64,000 nt of DNA from Flavivirga abyssicola (GTDB lineage Bacteria > Bacteroidota > Bacteroidia > Flavobacteriales > Flavobacteriaceae). How positions within the stretch are numbered: position 1 is the stretch's first letter; each line of letters begins with the position of its first letter. The notes under the pieces are model-generated. The model worked only from the letters and a program-made list of their open reading frames with translations. It was not told where the DNA came from and did not search any database. A program made the translations under genes and the position numbers. The stretch lies in the NCBI RefSeq assembly GCF_030540775.2, contig NZ_CP141266.1:275501-339500 (forward strand), read 5' to 3'. Shown here piece by piece: positions 8,324 through 17,793 of the stretch.

Positions 8324-10186
8324 TTGAATTATTTAACAGTTGAAAATATATCTAAATCCTATGGAGAGCTAACGCTTTTTGAAGGCATTTCTTTTAGTGT
8401 ACATAAAGATCAAAAAATTGCTTTTGTAGCGAAAAATGGAACAGGAAAAACCTCTATTCTAAATATTATTTCGGGAGATGATGAAGCCGATTCTGGTTCT
8501 GTAATCTATAGAAAAGGTATTGCTGTATCATTTCTATCACAAGATCCTAAGTTTGATAACAATTTAACTGTTGAAGAAACTATTTTCGCGAGCGATAATC
8601 CTATTTTAAAAGTCATTGCTAATTACGAAAAAGCCCTTTTAAACCCAGAAGATTCAGAAGCATATCAAATAGCTTTTGAGCAAATGGAACAACACCAAGC
8701 CTGGGATTTCGAAACACTTTACAAACAGATTCTTTTCAAATTAAAACTAGATAATTTAAGTCAAAAAGTGAGTACACTTTCTGGTGGACAAAAAAAACGG
8801 TTATCGCTTGCCAATGCGCTAATAAACAAACCAGATTTATTAATTCTTGACGAGCCAACTAATCATTTAGATTTAGAAATGATTGAATGGCTGGAAGCGT
8901 TTTTCGCTAAAGAAAATATTACGCTATTTATGGTAACGCACGATCGTTATTTTTTAGAGCGTGTTTGTAATGAAATTATCGAATTAGACGAAGGCAAACT
9001 ATACAGTTATAAAGGCAATTATTCATATTATCTAGAAAAACGAGAAGCTAGAATCGAGCAAGAATCTGTTGAAGTAGGCAAAGCAAAACAACTGTTCAAA
9101 AAAGAGCTTGCTTGGATGCGTCGTCAACCTAAAGCCAGAACCACTAAATCGAAGTCGCGAATTGATGATTTCCAAGACATAAAACATCGTGCACATCAAC
9201 GAAGAAACGACCATGAAGTTCAGCTCGAGCTGAACATGGAACGACTCGGTAGTAAGATTTTAGAATTTCATAAAGTATCTAAAGCATTTAAAGACAAAAC
9301 GATACTTGACAAATTTGAGTATACCTTTCAAAAAGGGGAACGCGCTGGTATTATTGGAAAAAATGGCACAGGTAAAACCACATTTTTAAACATATTAACC
9401 CAAACCGCTCAACCAGACTCAGGTAAAGTTGTTAAAGGAGATACGGTTAAATTTGGATATTACACTCAAAATGGCATCACTATAAAACCTGAACAAAAAG
9501 TTATTGATGTCATTCGGGAATTTGGAGATTATATTCCTTTAAAGAAAGGCAGACAAATAAGTGCACAACAGCTTCTGGAACGTTTTTTATTCAGTAGAAA
9601 AAAGCAATATGACTTTGTTGAAAAGCTTAGTGGTGGAGAACGAAAGCGTTTGTACTTATGTACCGTTTTAATTCAGAACCCTAACTTCTTAATTCTTGAC
9701 GAACCAACAAACGATCTAGATATCGTAACACTTAATGTGCTTGAAAGTTTTTTATTAGATTTTCCTGGATGCGTCATTGTTGTATCTCACGACCGTTATT
9801 TTATGGATAAGGTTATTGATCACCTGTTTGTATTTAGAGGTGAAGGTGTTATTGAAGATTTTCCTGGAAATTATACAGACTATAGAGTTTATGAAGATAG
9901 TCAACCCGTAATTTCAAATACTCAGGAAGATAAAAAAGATAAAAATGCTTGGAAGAAAAATGATTCTAATAAATTGTCTTACAACGAAGAAAAGGAACTT
10001 AAAAACATTGAAAGTAAATTAAACTCTTTGGCCTTTGATAAAAAAGAATTAGAAAACAAGTTTAATAATCCTGAACTAACACAGGACGATATCAACAAAC
10101 TATCTGATGAATTACAAAAAATCATAGATACTATTGAAGCTAAAGAAGAACGTTGGTTTGAGTTGTCGTCGAAACTTGAGGAATAG
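8324..10186 (+). CDS. ABC-F family ATPase (ribosome-associated type)
   Basis: A soluble protein with two ABC ATPase domains and no membrane segments. The first Walker A is AKNGTGKTS with signature LSGGQKKRLSLANAL and Walker B LLILDEPTNHLDLEM. The second Walker A is GKNGTGKTT with signature LSGGERKRLYL and Walker B FLILDEPTNDLD. A charged linker (MRRQPKARTTKSKSR) separates the domains, and the last 80 residues are a charged coiled coil. Members act on the ribosome in translation or antibiotic protection. The frame is open from 8276, but homologues start at NYLTVENISKSYGEL, so the TTG at 8324 (620 residues) is preferred; the ATG at 8276 would add 16 residues rich in aromatic and hydrophobic side chains. 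The Uup/YfmR-like subgroup is likely. Confidence 0.88.
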   Translation: MNYLTVENISKSYGELTLFEGISFSVHKDQKIAFVAKNGTGKTSILNIISGDDEADSGSVIYRKGIAVSFLSQDPKFDNNLTVEETIFASDNPILKVIANYEKALLNPEDSEAYQIAFEQMEQHQAWDFETLYKQILFKLKLDNLSQKVSTLSGGQKKRLSLANALINKPDLLILDEPTNHLDLEMIEWLEAFFAKENITLFMVTHDRYFLERVCNEIIELDEGKLYSYKGNYSYYLEKREARIEQESVEVGKAKQLFKKELAWMRRQPKARTTKSKSRIDDFQDIKHRAHQRRNDHEVQLELNMERLGSKILEFHKVSKAFKDKTILDKFEYTFQKGERAGIIGKNGTGKTTFLNILTQTAQPDSGKVVKGDTVKFGYYTQNGITIKPEQKVIDVIREFGDYIPLKKGRQISAQQLLERFLFSRKKQYDFVEKLSGGERKRLYLCTVLIQNPNFLILDEPTNDLDIVTLNVLESFLLDFPGCVIVVSHDRYFMDKVIDHLFVFRGEGVIEDFPGNYTDYRVYEDSQPVISNTQEDKKDKNAWKKNDSNKLSYNEEKELKNIESKLNSLAFDKKELENKFNNPELTQDDINKLSDELQKIIDTIEAKEERWFELSSKLEE

Positions 10187-10309
10187 TTTGGCTCTCAAAG
10201 TCACCAAAACACAAAGAATTTAAGTTTTTTTAATTTAAAGACAAACAACTGATCGTTGCAACTGTTCCACTGAAACTGAACACTACGACTGCCAACTGAA
10301 CACTGAAAC

Positions 10310-11080
10310 ATGTATCAAATCATTCAATACATAAAATTTTTAGTAAAATCTACCAATCAACATGGTGTACACTCCCCTTTTGTTTATAATTTGATTACTA
10401 AGTGTTTTTATGACAAAACGAATTATGATACCTATAAGCACATATTAAACTACAGAAAAGACCTTCTAAAAAATAAAACAAGTATTGAAGTAAGTGATTT
10501 AGGAGCAGGGTCACATGTGATGAAACAAAAAGAACGTACTATTTCATCAATGGCAAAAAATGCAGGTTCAACGAATAAAAGAGCAAAACTCTTATACCGA
10601 TTAGTAAATTATTTCAATCCCAAAACTATTTTAGAGCTAGGTACATCTCTTGGGATTTCAACACATGCCATGAGTTTAGCAAATCATGAATCTAAAATTA
10701 CTACTATTGAAGGCTGTCCTAATATTTCAGAATTTTCAAAAGTAAATTTCAAAAAATCCAATTTAAGTAATATAGATATTAAAACTGGTGACTTTAATAC
10801 TATCATAAACCAATTATTACCCAATAACTACGATCTTGTTTTTTTTGATGGGAACCACCAAAAGGAAGCGACCTTAGAGTATTTCGAAACACTTGTACAA
10901 ACAGCTAATAACTACTCCATATTTATTTTTGATGATATTTATTGGTCTAAAGGCATGACCGAAGCATGGGAAAGCATTAAACAGCACCCTAAAGTATCTG
11001 TTACCATTAATACTTTTTTCTGGGGGTTTGTATTTTTCAGAAAAGAACAGGTTAAAGAGCATTTTGTTATTAGAGTTTAG
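10310..11080 (+). CDS. Class I SAM-dependent methyltransferase
   Basis: A 256-residue protein with a Rossmann methyltransferase core. Motif I is TILELGTSLGISTHAMSLAN, motif II TTIEGCPNISEFSK and motif IV DLVFFDGNHQKEATLEYFE, then IFIFDDIYWSKGMTEAWESI, the arrangement of the O-methyltransferase-3/caffeoyl-CoA type. The N-terminus (VKSTNQHGVHSPFVYNLITK) is characteristic of a family common in Bacteroidota. The substrate is unknown. It stands 123 bp after the ABC-F gene and 54 bp before the secreted TonB_C-like gene. Confidence 0.82.
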   Translation: MYQIIQYIKFLVKSTNQHGVHSPFVYNLITKCFYDKTNYDTYKHILNYRKDLLKNKTSIEVSDLGAGSHVMKQKERTISSMAKNAGSTNKRAKLLYRLVNYFNPKTILELGTSLGISTHAMSLANHESKITTIEGCPNISEFSKVNFKKSNLSNIDIKTGDFNTIINQLLPNNYDLVFFDGNHQKEATLEYFETLVQTANNYSIFIFDDIYWSKGMTEAWESIKQHPKVSVTINTFFWGFVFFRKEQVKEHFVIRV

Positions 11081-11134
11081 TAAATTCATATCTTTTAAAA
11101 ATTAAATCATTTTAAAAATCATTAATTAAAAAAA

Positions 11135-12730
11135 ATGAACAAATTATTAACCCTGTTTTTACTTTTTAGTTTAAATGCTTTTTCTCAGTTTAAATTGATG
11201 GATAAAAAACTAGAAGAAAAATCATTTCAAAGTTTAAACAGACCATCTACAGAAAATAAACTTTCTAATTTTTTAAAACAGCGTATCCATCCTGATGAAC
11301 TAATTTCATTGGATTATTCTACTAATCCCAATTTAGACAATAGCATACGAGCTCAATTTGAAGTAGATCAAATGGGAAAGCCTTGGAATTTTAGAATTTA
11401 TACAGGAAAAAGAGACCTTAATAAAAAGTTAGAAAAACTTTTAAAAGAATTTTTACTAGAAGAAGTACCTAATCTTTCAGATTTACATCAAGCTAAAAAT
11501 AAAATACAATTATTATCAAAAGAAGGTGATAAAAGTATCATCAATGCTAGTTCTGTTATAGTGAGTGATTACCCCCCTGTGTTTGATAATTATCAAGACA
11601 ACAGCACACTATCAACTCAAAAAGAAGCTAACAAAAAAAAACTAAATGCTGATTCTAGCATATCTGATGTATTTGAACGTTTTCCCATATCTGGTGATTG
11701 TCAAAACATTGCATTTAATGACGCATATGATTGTTTTAAAACATATCTTGAGAACTTCATTATCAATAATTTAAACAATGACTTATTAAAAAAAGAAGAA
11801 ATAATTGGTGAATTAAAAACGAACATTCATTTTAAAATTGACAAAAAAGGCCAATTAAAAGATTTAAAATGTTATTCATATAACGAAACTATTGAAAAAG
11901 AAATCATAAGAATACTTAATCTTTTTGCAGCAAAAATTATAAAACCTGCAAGAAGAAATGGAATAGCTTTTGAGTCTGCTGTAAACAGAATAGTTTTACT
12001 TTATATTGTTGAAGATCTTACTAAAACAAAGATCTCTAACCTTGAAAATAATCTTTTTACGAAACATTTCAGACAAGAATTATCAACTAAAAATATTAAT
12101 TCAGCCAACTTAACCCCTAGAAGACCTGTAATCAAGCTGCTTTTTAGTTTTAATAAAAAAGGTAATTTATCTAATATTGAGACAAATACAAAAAATGAAA
12201 AACTAAGTAAAAGCATTATAAGAGCCTTTAAGAAATTTCCTTTGGATTTAATTAATTTAGATAAGTCTATTGATAGAATCTATTCACTTAACATTATAAG
12301 AAATGTAACGGATAAAAAACAAGTTTTATGTGATAATGAGTTCCAATGGATATCCGTAGGCAACTTTAAACAGTGTTATAAATGCAAGGATATAGATAAT
12401 ATAAAAGAATTTAATATTGATCAAATTCAAAATTATATAGTAAATAAATTCAATTCTAAAAACGATTCATATAAATTAACAAAAAGCAGTGGCTTACCAA
12501 AACCACCGTTTATAAATCTACAGGCATATATTTCTCAAGAGGGCACATTACAAATTAATAATATGGTTAAAACTGAAAAAATAAGCACTACAAATACCAA
12601 AGACCCTATACTTAGTCAAATTAAATCCATTATTGAGCAGATGCCAAAATATTTAAAACCGCCATTGAAAAATGGAAAACCACATCGCTTTGAAATGGGT
12701 TATATTCCTTTTGAATTAATCAAACACTAA
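11135..12730 (+). CDS. Secreted protein with three TonB_C-like repeats, function unknown
   Basis: A 531-residue protein with a cleavable signal (LLTLFLLFSLNAFSQ). After it, at least three related segments can be seen (about 60-115, 180-290, 390-530). They share the pattern of TonB C-terminal domains in Bacteroidota: cysteine-containing entry (GDCQNIAFNDAYDCF; NFKQCYKCKD), a predicted helix, a strand with IHFKIDKKGQLKDLK, then a helix with alternating charged residues and a Pro-bearing strand (KIIKPARRNGIAF). It has no N-terminal membrane anchor and no proline-rich periplasmic spacer, so it is not a working TonB energy transducer. A periplasmic or surface protein is inferred; role unknown. Codon use is AT-rich like its neighbours. 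Confidence 0.7.
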   Translation: MNKLLTLFLLFSLNAFSQFKLMDKKLEEKSFQSLNRPSTENKLSNFLKQRIHPDELISLDYSTNPNLDNSIRAQFEVDQMGKPWNFRIYTGKRDLNKKLEKLLKEFLLEEVPNLSDLHQAKNKIQLLSKEGDKSIINASSVIVSDYPPVFDNYQDNSTLSTQKEANKKKLNADSSISDVFERFPISGDCQNIAFNDAYDCFKTYLENFIINNLNNDLLKKEEIIGELKTNIHFKIDKKGQLKDLKCYSYNETIEKEIIRILNLFAAKIIKPARRNGIAFESAVNRIVLLYIVEDLTKTKISNLENNLFTKHFRQELSTKNINSANLTPRRPVIKLLFSFNKKGNLSNIETNTKNEKLSKSIIRAFKKFPLDLINLDKSIDRIYSLNIIRNVTDKKQVLCDNEFQWISVGNFKQCYKCKDIDNIKEFNIDQIQNYIVNKFNSKNDSYKLTKSSGLPKPPFINLQAYISQEGTLQINNMVKTEKISTTNTKDPILSQIKSIIEQMPKYLKPPLKNGKPHRFEMGYIPFELIKH

Positions 12731-13107
12731 ATTTTCATGAGTCCAGGTTAAAACACAGTAAATCTATAGATTTTGCAATAGATTTTATCTGTAATAGATT
12801 TTCTATAATACATAATGCGAGCTTAAGTAATAATAATAAGTAAAATAAATGAATGCAAACTTCGTAATAGAAAAGGCTGAAACTTCAAAGAAAATGACAC
12901 CAGCAAAAAAAGAAATCAGGAAAGAAAAACACTCGTAAATTTAATAGCAAAAATTTAAGAGAGAACACATAAAACTTTGTGTCTTTGCGCCTTTACAAGA
13001 AATGATTTAACTTTGAATCATGAAATGAGTAAAATAGATTTATCTCGCTAAACTAAAAATATACTTAGCGAATTACATCTGACCTCTAAAGAAATAATAA
13101 CTATCAG
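12731..13107. other. Gene-free stretch with short repeats
   Basis: No credible gene lies in these 377 bp. Near 12762-12806 the motif ATAGATTTT recurs about three times in loosely direct order. At 13045-13071 a 7-bp perfect inverted repeat (TCGCTAA/TTAGCGA) flanks a 13-nt loop, about 37 bp before the adenosyltransferase start; it has no T-tract and could be a leader hairpin or operator. Otherwise I see nothing. Confidence 0.5.
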
Positions 13108-13683
13108 ATGAAAATCTACACCAAAACAGGAGATAAAGGCACTACGGCATTATTTGGAGGTACGCGCGTACCAAAACATCATATTCGTATTGAAAGTTAC
13201 GGGACCATTGACGAACTAAACTCGCACTTAGGTTTAATTCGCGATCAGGAGATTAATCAGCACTACAAAGATTTATTAATTCATATTCAAGATAGACTTT
13301 TTACCGTAGGAGCAATTTTAGCTACCGATCCAGAAAAAGCCATTTTAAAAAACGGAAAAGAGCGCTTAAATATCCCTAAGATTTCTATTGAAAATATTGA
13401 GCGTTTAGAAAAAGAAATGGATGCTATGAATACCGAACTTCCTCCTATGACACATTTTGTACTTCCGGGCGGACATCAAACCGTGTCATTCTGTCACATA
13501 GCACGCTGTGTATGTCGCAGAGCAGAGCGCTTAGCTACATCTCTTAATGATATTGAAGAAATTGATCCTAGCGCATTAATGTACTTAAACCGCCTTTCTG
13601 ACTATCTTTTTGTATTGGCACGAAAATTGTCTTACGATTTACAAGCAAATGAAATTAAGTGGGTTCCCGAAAAAGAATCTTAA
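13108..13683 (+). CDS. Cob(I)yrinic acid a,c-diamide adenosyltransferase (PduO type)
   Basis: A 191-residue cytoplasmic enzyme that transfers the 5'-deoxyadenosyl group of ATP to cob(I)alamin, giving adenosylcobalamin. The ATP-binding N-terminus KIYTKTGDKGTTALFGG is diagnostic. Downstream are the family motifs IESYGTIDELNSHLG, FVLPGG, RRAERLA and NRLSDYLFVLAR. Length matches single-domain PduO/MMAB enzymes, which form trimers of five-helix bundles. Its likely client is methylmalonyl-CoA mutase or class II ribonucleotide reductase elsewhere; no other B12 gene is in the window. Confidence 0.95.
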   Translation: MKIYTKTGDKGTTALFGGTRVPKHHIRIESYGTIDELNSHLGLIRDQEINQHYKDLLIHIQDRLFTVGAILATDPEKAILKNGKERLNIPKISIENIERLEKEMDAMNTELPPMTHFVLPGGHQTVSFCHIARCVCRRAERLATSLNDIEEIDPSALMYLNRLSDYLFVLARKLSYDLQANEIKWVPEKES

Positions 13684-13790
13684 CATAAAAATAGCTTGCA
13701 AAATAGTAACAAAGCATTAATAATTTCGCCTGTTTAGATTAAAAAAAGATATGTTCTTTAAAATTAACGATTAAATAATTCATTTTTTTC

Positions 13791-13820
13791 TTGTCTGTTT
13801 AAACTAAAAAATTATTTTTG
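13791..13820 (+). promoter_or_regulatory. Bacteroidota-type promoter of the DUF2795 gene
   Basis: TTG at 13791-13793 and TATTTTTG at 13813-13820 are separated by exactly 19 bp, matching the -33 TTTG / -7 TAnnTTTG consensus. The predicted start of transcription is near 13827, giving a leader of about 17 nt to the ATG at 13844. Confidence 0.75.
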
Positions 13821-13843
13821 CAAAAAATTAAACACAATAGAAA

Positions 13844-14065
13844 ATGTATTGGACATTAGAATTAGCATCTTATTTAAGTGATGCGCCTTGGCCAGCAACA
13901 AAAGACGAGTTGATAGATTACGCTATTAGAACGGGTGCACCGTTAGAAGTTGTTGAAAATTTACAATCAATCGAAGATGAAGGAGATTCGTACGATTCCA
14001 TTGAAGAAATCTGGTCTGATTATCCAACCGATGAAGATTACCTCTGGAATGAAGATGAATATTAA
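13844..14065 (+). CDS. DUF2795 family small acidic protein
   Basis: A 73-residue cytoplasmic protein beginning MYWTLELASYLSDAPWPATK. The pattern of an aliphatic helix, a W/P turn, an LIDYAIRTGAP helix and an EVVENLQSIED segment is that of DUF2795. The tail is very acidic and aromatic (SIEEIWSDYPTDEDYLWNEDEY). The family is widespread and conserved in Bacteroidota; its function is not known. The gene is monocistronic here, with its own promoter (13791-13820) and terminator (14088-14117), and directly precedes secA. Confidence 0.88.
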   Translation: MYWTLELASYLSDAPWPATKDELIDYAIRTGAPLEVVENLQSIEDEGDSYDSIEEIWSDYPTDEDYLWNEDEY

Positions 14066-14087
14066 TAAATAAGCATAAAGAATAGTT

Positions 14088-14117
14088 AAAAAGTCTCGAT
14101 TTGAGGCTTTTTTTTTG
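14088..14117 (+). terminator. Rho-independent terminator after the DUF2795 gene
   Basis: AAAGTCTC pairs with GAGGCTTT (one G-T pair) around a 5-nt loop and is followed by a run of nine T, 22 bp after the stop codon. Confidence 0.85.
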
Positions 14118-14149
14118 TCTTAATATTTATAAAACAACATAACAAAATG

Positions 14150-14157
14150 TATCTTTG
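14150..14157 (+). promoter_or_regulatory. Candidate -7 element upstream of secA
   Basis: TATCTTTG matches the Bacteroidota -7 consensus and lies 86 bp before the secA ATG. No TTG is found at the usual 19-bp spacing, so this is a tentative call. Confidence 0.4.
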
Positions 14158-14243
14158 AATGCTTTACAAAAGCAATTAAGTCAAACATAACAAAAAATAC
14201 TACTCATAGAATAATTTCTGAGTAAAAATTAAAATATAAACAC

Positions 14244-17200
14244 ATGAGTTTTTTAAATTCTGTACTTAAAGTATTTGTTGGAGACAAGTCCAAACAAGAT
14301 GTCAAAGCCATCTACCCTATAGTAAATCAAGTTAAAACCTTTGAAGCCTCATTAGAAGCATTATCTCATGATGAATTACGAGGCAAAACATCTGAGTTTA
14401 AGGGAAAAATAGCTGAAGCTACTAAAAGTATTAATGAGCAAATATCAAATCTTCTTGAAGAAGCTGAAAACACAGAAGATATAGACAGACGAGAAGACAT
14501 CTACCAAGATATTGATAAGTTAAAAGATGATGCTTACAATGCATCTGAAGCTGTTTTAAACGATATTTTACCTGAAGCTTTTGCTGTAGTTAAAGAAACT
14601 GCAAAGCGGTTTACAAACAATACAAGCATTACTGTTACAGCAAACACTTTTGATAGAGAATTATCTGGAACCAAAGAATATGTCGCTTTAGAAGATGATA
14701 AAGCGGTTTGGGCAAACTCTTGGGATGCTGCCGGAAAACCAATCACCTGGGACATGGTTCATTATGATGTACAACTCATAGGTGGTATCGCCATGCATCA
14801 AGGTAAAATTGCAGAAATGCAAACTGGTGAGGGGAAAACGCTAGTAGCAACACTTCCTGTATATTTAAATGCCCTTGCTGGAAAAGGGGTTCACCTAGTT
14901 ACGGTAAATGATTACTTGGCAAAACGTGATAGCGCTTGGATGGCACCAATTTTTGAATTCCATGGTTTAAGTGTGGATTGCATTGATTACCATCAACCAA
15001 ATTCAGACCAACGAAGAAAAGCCTATAACGCAGACATCACTTATGGAACTAATAACGAATTTGGGTTCGATTATTTACGTGATAATATGGCGCATTCTCC
15101 GGACGACTTAGTACAACGCCCACATAATTATGCGATTGTAGATGAGGTGGATTCCGTATTAGTAGATGATGCTCGTACACCATTAATTATTTCTGGGCCA
15201 ATTCCTCAAGGAGAACGTCATGAATTTACAGAATTAAAACCTAAAGTAGACGATATTGTTAATGTACAACGTAAATATTTAACCGGTGTTTTAGCTGAAG
15301 CGAAGAAACTAATTAAGACAGGTGACACAAAAGAAGGCGGTTTTCAACTCCTTAGAGTATATCGTGGTATTCCTAAAAACAAAGCACTTATTAAGTTTTT
15401 AAGTGAAGAAGGTGTAAAGATGCTGCTTCAAAAAACGGAGAATTTCTACATGCAGGACAACAACCGAGAAATGCCAAAGGTTGATGCTGAATTGTACTAT
15501 GTTATCGAAGAAAAAAATAATCAAATTGAATTGACCGATAAAGGGATTGATTATCTCTCAGGAAAAGATAATCCAGACTTTTTTATCTTACCGGAAATAG
15601 GGCTTGAAATTGCTAAAATTGAAAAGCAAAACCTTTCTGCGGAAGAAGAAGCCAATTTAAAAGAAGACTTGTTCAAGGATTTTGGTGTGAAATCTGAACG
15701 TATCCATACACTTAATCAACTTTTAAAAGCATACGCTTTATTCGAAAAAGATACACAATATGTGGTCATGGATAATAAAGTGATGATCGTTGATGAGCAA
15801 ACAGGTCGTATTATGGATGGTCGTCGTTATAGCGACGGATTACACCAAGCGATTGAAGCTAAAGAAAATGTAAAAATTGAAGACGCTACTCAAACTTTTG
15901 CAACTGTAACGCTTCAAAATTACTTTAGAATGTATCGCAAACTATCAGGTATGACAGGTACAGCTGTTACCGAAGCTGGTGAATTTTGGGAAATCTATAA
16001 ACTAGATGTTGTTGAAATTCCAACTAACAGACCTATTGCCAGAGATGATAGAGAAGATTTAGTTTACAAAACAAAACGTGAAAAGTATAATGCAGTTATT
16101 GATGACGTTACCAAACTATCTCAAGCAGGCCGACCAGTTCTAATCGGTACAACCTCTGTAGAAATTAGTGAATTACTAGGTAAAATGTTAAGCATTCGTA
16201 AAATACCTCATAACGTATTAAATGCAAAACAACATAAAAAAGAGGCTGATATTGTTGATCAGGCAGGTAAATCAGGACAAGTAACTATTGCCACAAACAT
16301 GGCAGGTCGTGGTACAGATATTAAGCTATCTGATGAAGTTAAAGCTGCTGGTGGATTAGCTATAGTGGGTACAGAACGTCATGATTCACGTCGTGTGGAC
16401 AGACAGTTACGTGGTCGTGCAGGTCGTCAGGGAGATCCAGGAAGTTCACAATTCTACGTGTCGTTAGAAGATAACCTAATGCGTTTATTTGGTAGCGAAC
16501 GTATCGCAAAAATGATGGATAAAATGGGACTGAAAGAAGGCGAAGTTATTCAACACTCTATGATCTCGAAATCTATCGAACGTGCACAGAAAAAAGTTGA
16601 AGAAAACAACTTCGGTGTGCGTAAGCGTTTATTAGAGTACGATGATGTTATGAATGCACAACGTGAAGTTGTATATAAACGCCGTCACCATGCATTATTT
16701 GGAGAGCGTCTTCGTGTAGATTTAGCAAATATGATTTTTGATACTTCTGAAGGAATCTCAGAAACAAACAAAGGGGCTAACGATTATAAAAATTTCGAGT
16801 TTGAATTAATTCGTTATTTCTCAATGAATTCCCCAGTTTCTCAAGAAGAATTTGGAAACCTTTCTGCTCAAGAAATCACATCAAAAATATACAAAGCGGC
16901 TTTCGAGCATTACAAGGAAAAAATGACTCGTAATGCAGACATTGCATTCCCAGTAATTAAAAATGTATATGAAACACAACGCGATAAATTTAAACGTATC
17001 GTTGTTCCATTTACAGATGGCATTAAAAGTTTAAATGTTGTTACCGATCTTGAAAAGGCCTATGAAACCAACGGTAAACAATTAATAACCGATTTTGAAA
17101 AGAATATCACGCTTGCCATTATAGATGATGCCTGGAAAACACATTTACGTAAAATGGATGAGTTAAAACAATCCGTTCAATTAGCAGTACACGAACAAAA

Positions 17201-17597
17201 AGACCCATTACTGATCTACAAATTTGAGTCTTTTGAGTTGTTTAAGGAAATGATAGACCAAGTAAATAAAGATGTTATTTCATTCTTATTTAAAGGTGAG
17301 TTACCACAGGAAACTCAAAATACTATTCAAGAAGCACGTGTTCGTAAGCAGGAAAAATTAAATACTCAAAAAGACGAAATTCCTAATCTAGATGAACGCT
17401 CTGCACAAAATAGAGCTGCTGGAAATACACAACGTCGTCAAGAAGTTGTAGAAACGATAGTTCGAGACAAGCCAAAAATTGGTCGTAACGATCGTGTTAC
17501 AATAAAACATGTTATGAATGGCGAAAACAAAACTGTTAAATATAAACAAGCCGAACCATTAATCGCTAAAGGTGAATGGGTCTTGGTTGAAGAATAA
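14244..17597 (+). CDS. secA: Protein translocase ATPase SecA
   Basis: An 1117-residue motor that drives unfolded preproteins through SecYEG. Visible are the NBD1 Walker A MQTGEGKT (about residue 195), VNDYLAKRD, YGTNNEFGFDYLRDNM, the DEVDSVLVDDARTPLIISG Walker B/helicase segment, the preprotein cross-linking region, GMTGTAVTEAGEF, and in NBD2 NMAGRGTDIKLS and RQLRGRAGRQGDPG. The protein is longer than the E. coli enzyme (about 900) because of insertions at about residues 320-400 and in the C-terminal half, normal for Bacteroidota. The C-terminus ends in a basic/acidic linker without the Cys-rich SEC-C zinc finger. It is transcribed alone, with a terminator 25 bp downstream. Confidence 0.97.
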   Translation: MSFLNSVLKVFVGDKSKQDVKAIYPIVNQVKTFEASLEALSHDELRGKTSEFKGKIAEATKSINEQISNLLEEAENTEDIDRREDIYQDIDKLKDDAYNASEAVLNDILPEAFAVVKETAKRFTNNTSITVTANTFDRELSGTKEYVALEDDKAVWANSWDAAGKPITWDMVHYDVQLIGGIAMHQGKIAEMQTGEGKTLVATLPVYLNALAGKGVHLVTVNDYLAKRDSAWMAPIFEFHGLSVDCIDYHQPNSDQRRKAYNADITYGTNNEFGFDYLRDNMAHSPDDLVQRPHNYAIVDEVDSVLVDDARTPLIISGPIPQGERHEFTELKPKVDDIVNVQRKYLTGVLAEAKKLIKTGDTKEGGFQLLRVYRGIPKNKALIKFLSEEGVKMLLQKTENFYMQDNNREMPKVDAELYYVIEEKNNQIELTDKGIDYLSGKDNPDFFILPEIGLEIAKIEKQNLSAEEEANLKEDLFKDFGVKSERIHTLNQLLKAYALFEKDTQYVVMDNKVMIVDEQTGRIMDGRRYSDGLHQAIEAKENVKIEDATQTFATVTLQNYFRMYRKLSGMTGTAVTEAGEFWEIYKLDVVEIPTNRPIARDDREDLVYKTKREKYNAVIDDVTKLSQAGRPVLIGTTSVEISELLGKMLSIRKIPHNVLNAKQHKKEADIVDQAGKSGQVTIATNMAGRGTDIKLSDEVKAAGGLAIVGTERHDSRRVDRQLRGRAGRQGDPGSSQFYVSLEDNLMRLFGSERIAKMMDKMGLKEGEVIQHSMISKSIERAQKKVEENNFGVRKRLLEYDDVMNAQREVVYKRRHHALFGERLRVDLANMIFDTSEGISETNKGANDYKNFEFELIRYFSMNSPVSQEEFGNLSAQEITSKIYKAAFEHYKEKMTRNADIAFPVIKNVYETQRDKFKRIVVPFTDGIKSLNVVTDLEKAYETNGKQLITDFEKNITLAIIDDAWKTHLRKMDELKQSVQLAVHEQKDPLLIYKFESFELFKEMIDQVNKDVISFLFKGELPQETQNTIQEARVRKQEKLNTQKDEIPNLDERSAQNRAAGNTQRRQEVVETIVRDKPKIGRNDRVTIKHVMNGENKTVKYKQAEPLIAKGEWVLVEE

Positions 17598-17621
17598 TCC
17601 TTGTTTAACTTTATATAATTT

Positions 17622-17654
17622 AAAAGAGGCTGCCCAAAAAAGGCAGTCTTTTTT
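17622..17654 (+). terminator. Rho-independent terminator after secA
   Basis: AGGCTGCC pairs with GGCAGTCT (one G-T) around a loop of seven bases and is followed by TTTTTT. The A-run on the 5' side means it may also act weakly on the minus strand. Confidence 0.85.
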
Positions 17655-17793
17655 AATACAATAATTTCAGTAAAAATGAACTTATTCAACAAAAAACATG
17701 GTGATTTAATCAAATACATGAATGCTTTTCAAAAAGCAATATATTTTATTATCCCAAATTAACAACCATCTAAATAATGTGAGTTTAAACGCG

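Noticed and set aside
12880-12940. Tiny ORF starting near 12894 (MTPAKKEIRKEKHS)
   Set aside because: Only 14 codons, with no conserved feature or promoter; treated as chance.
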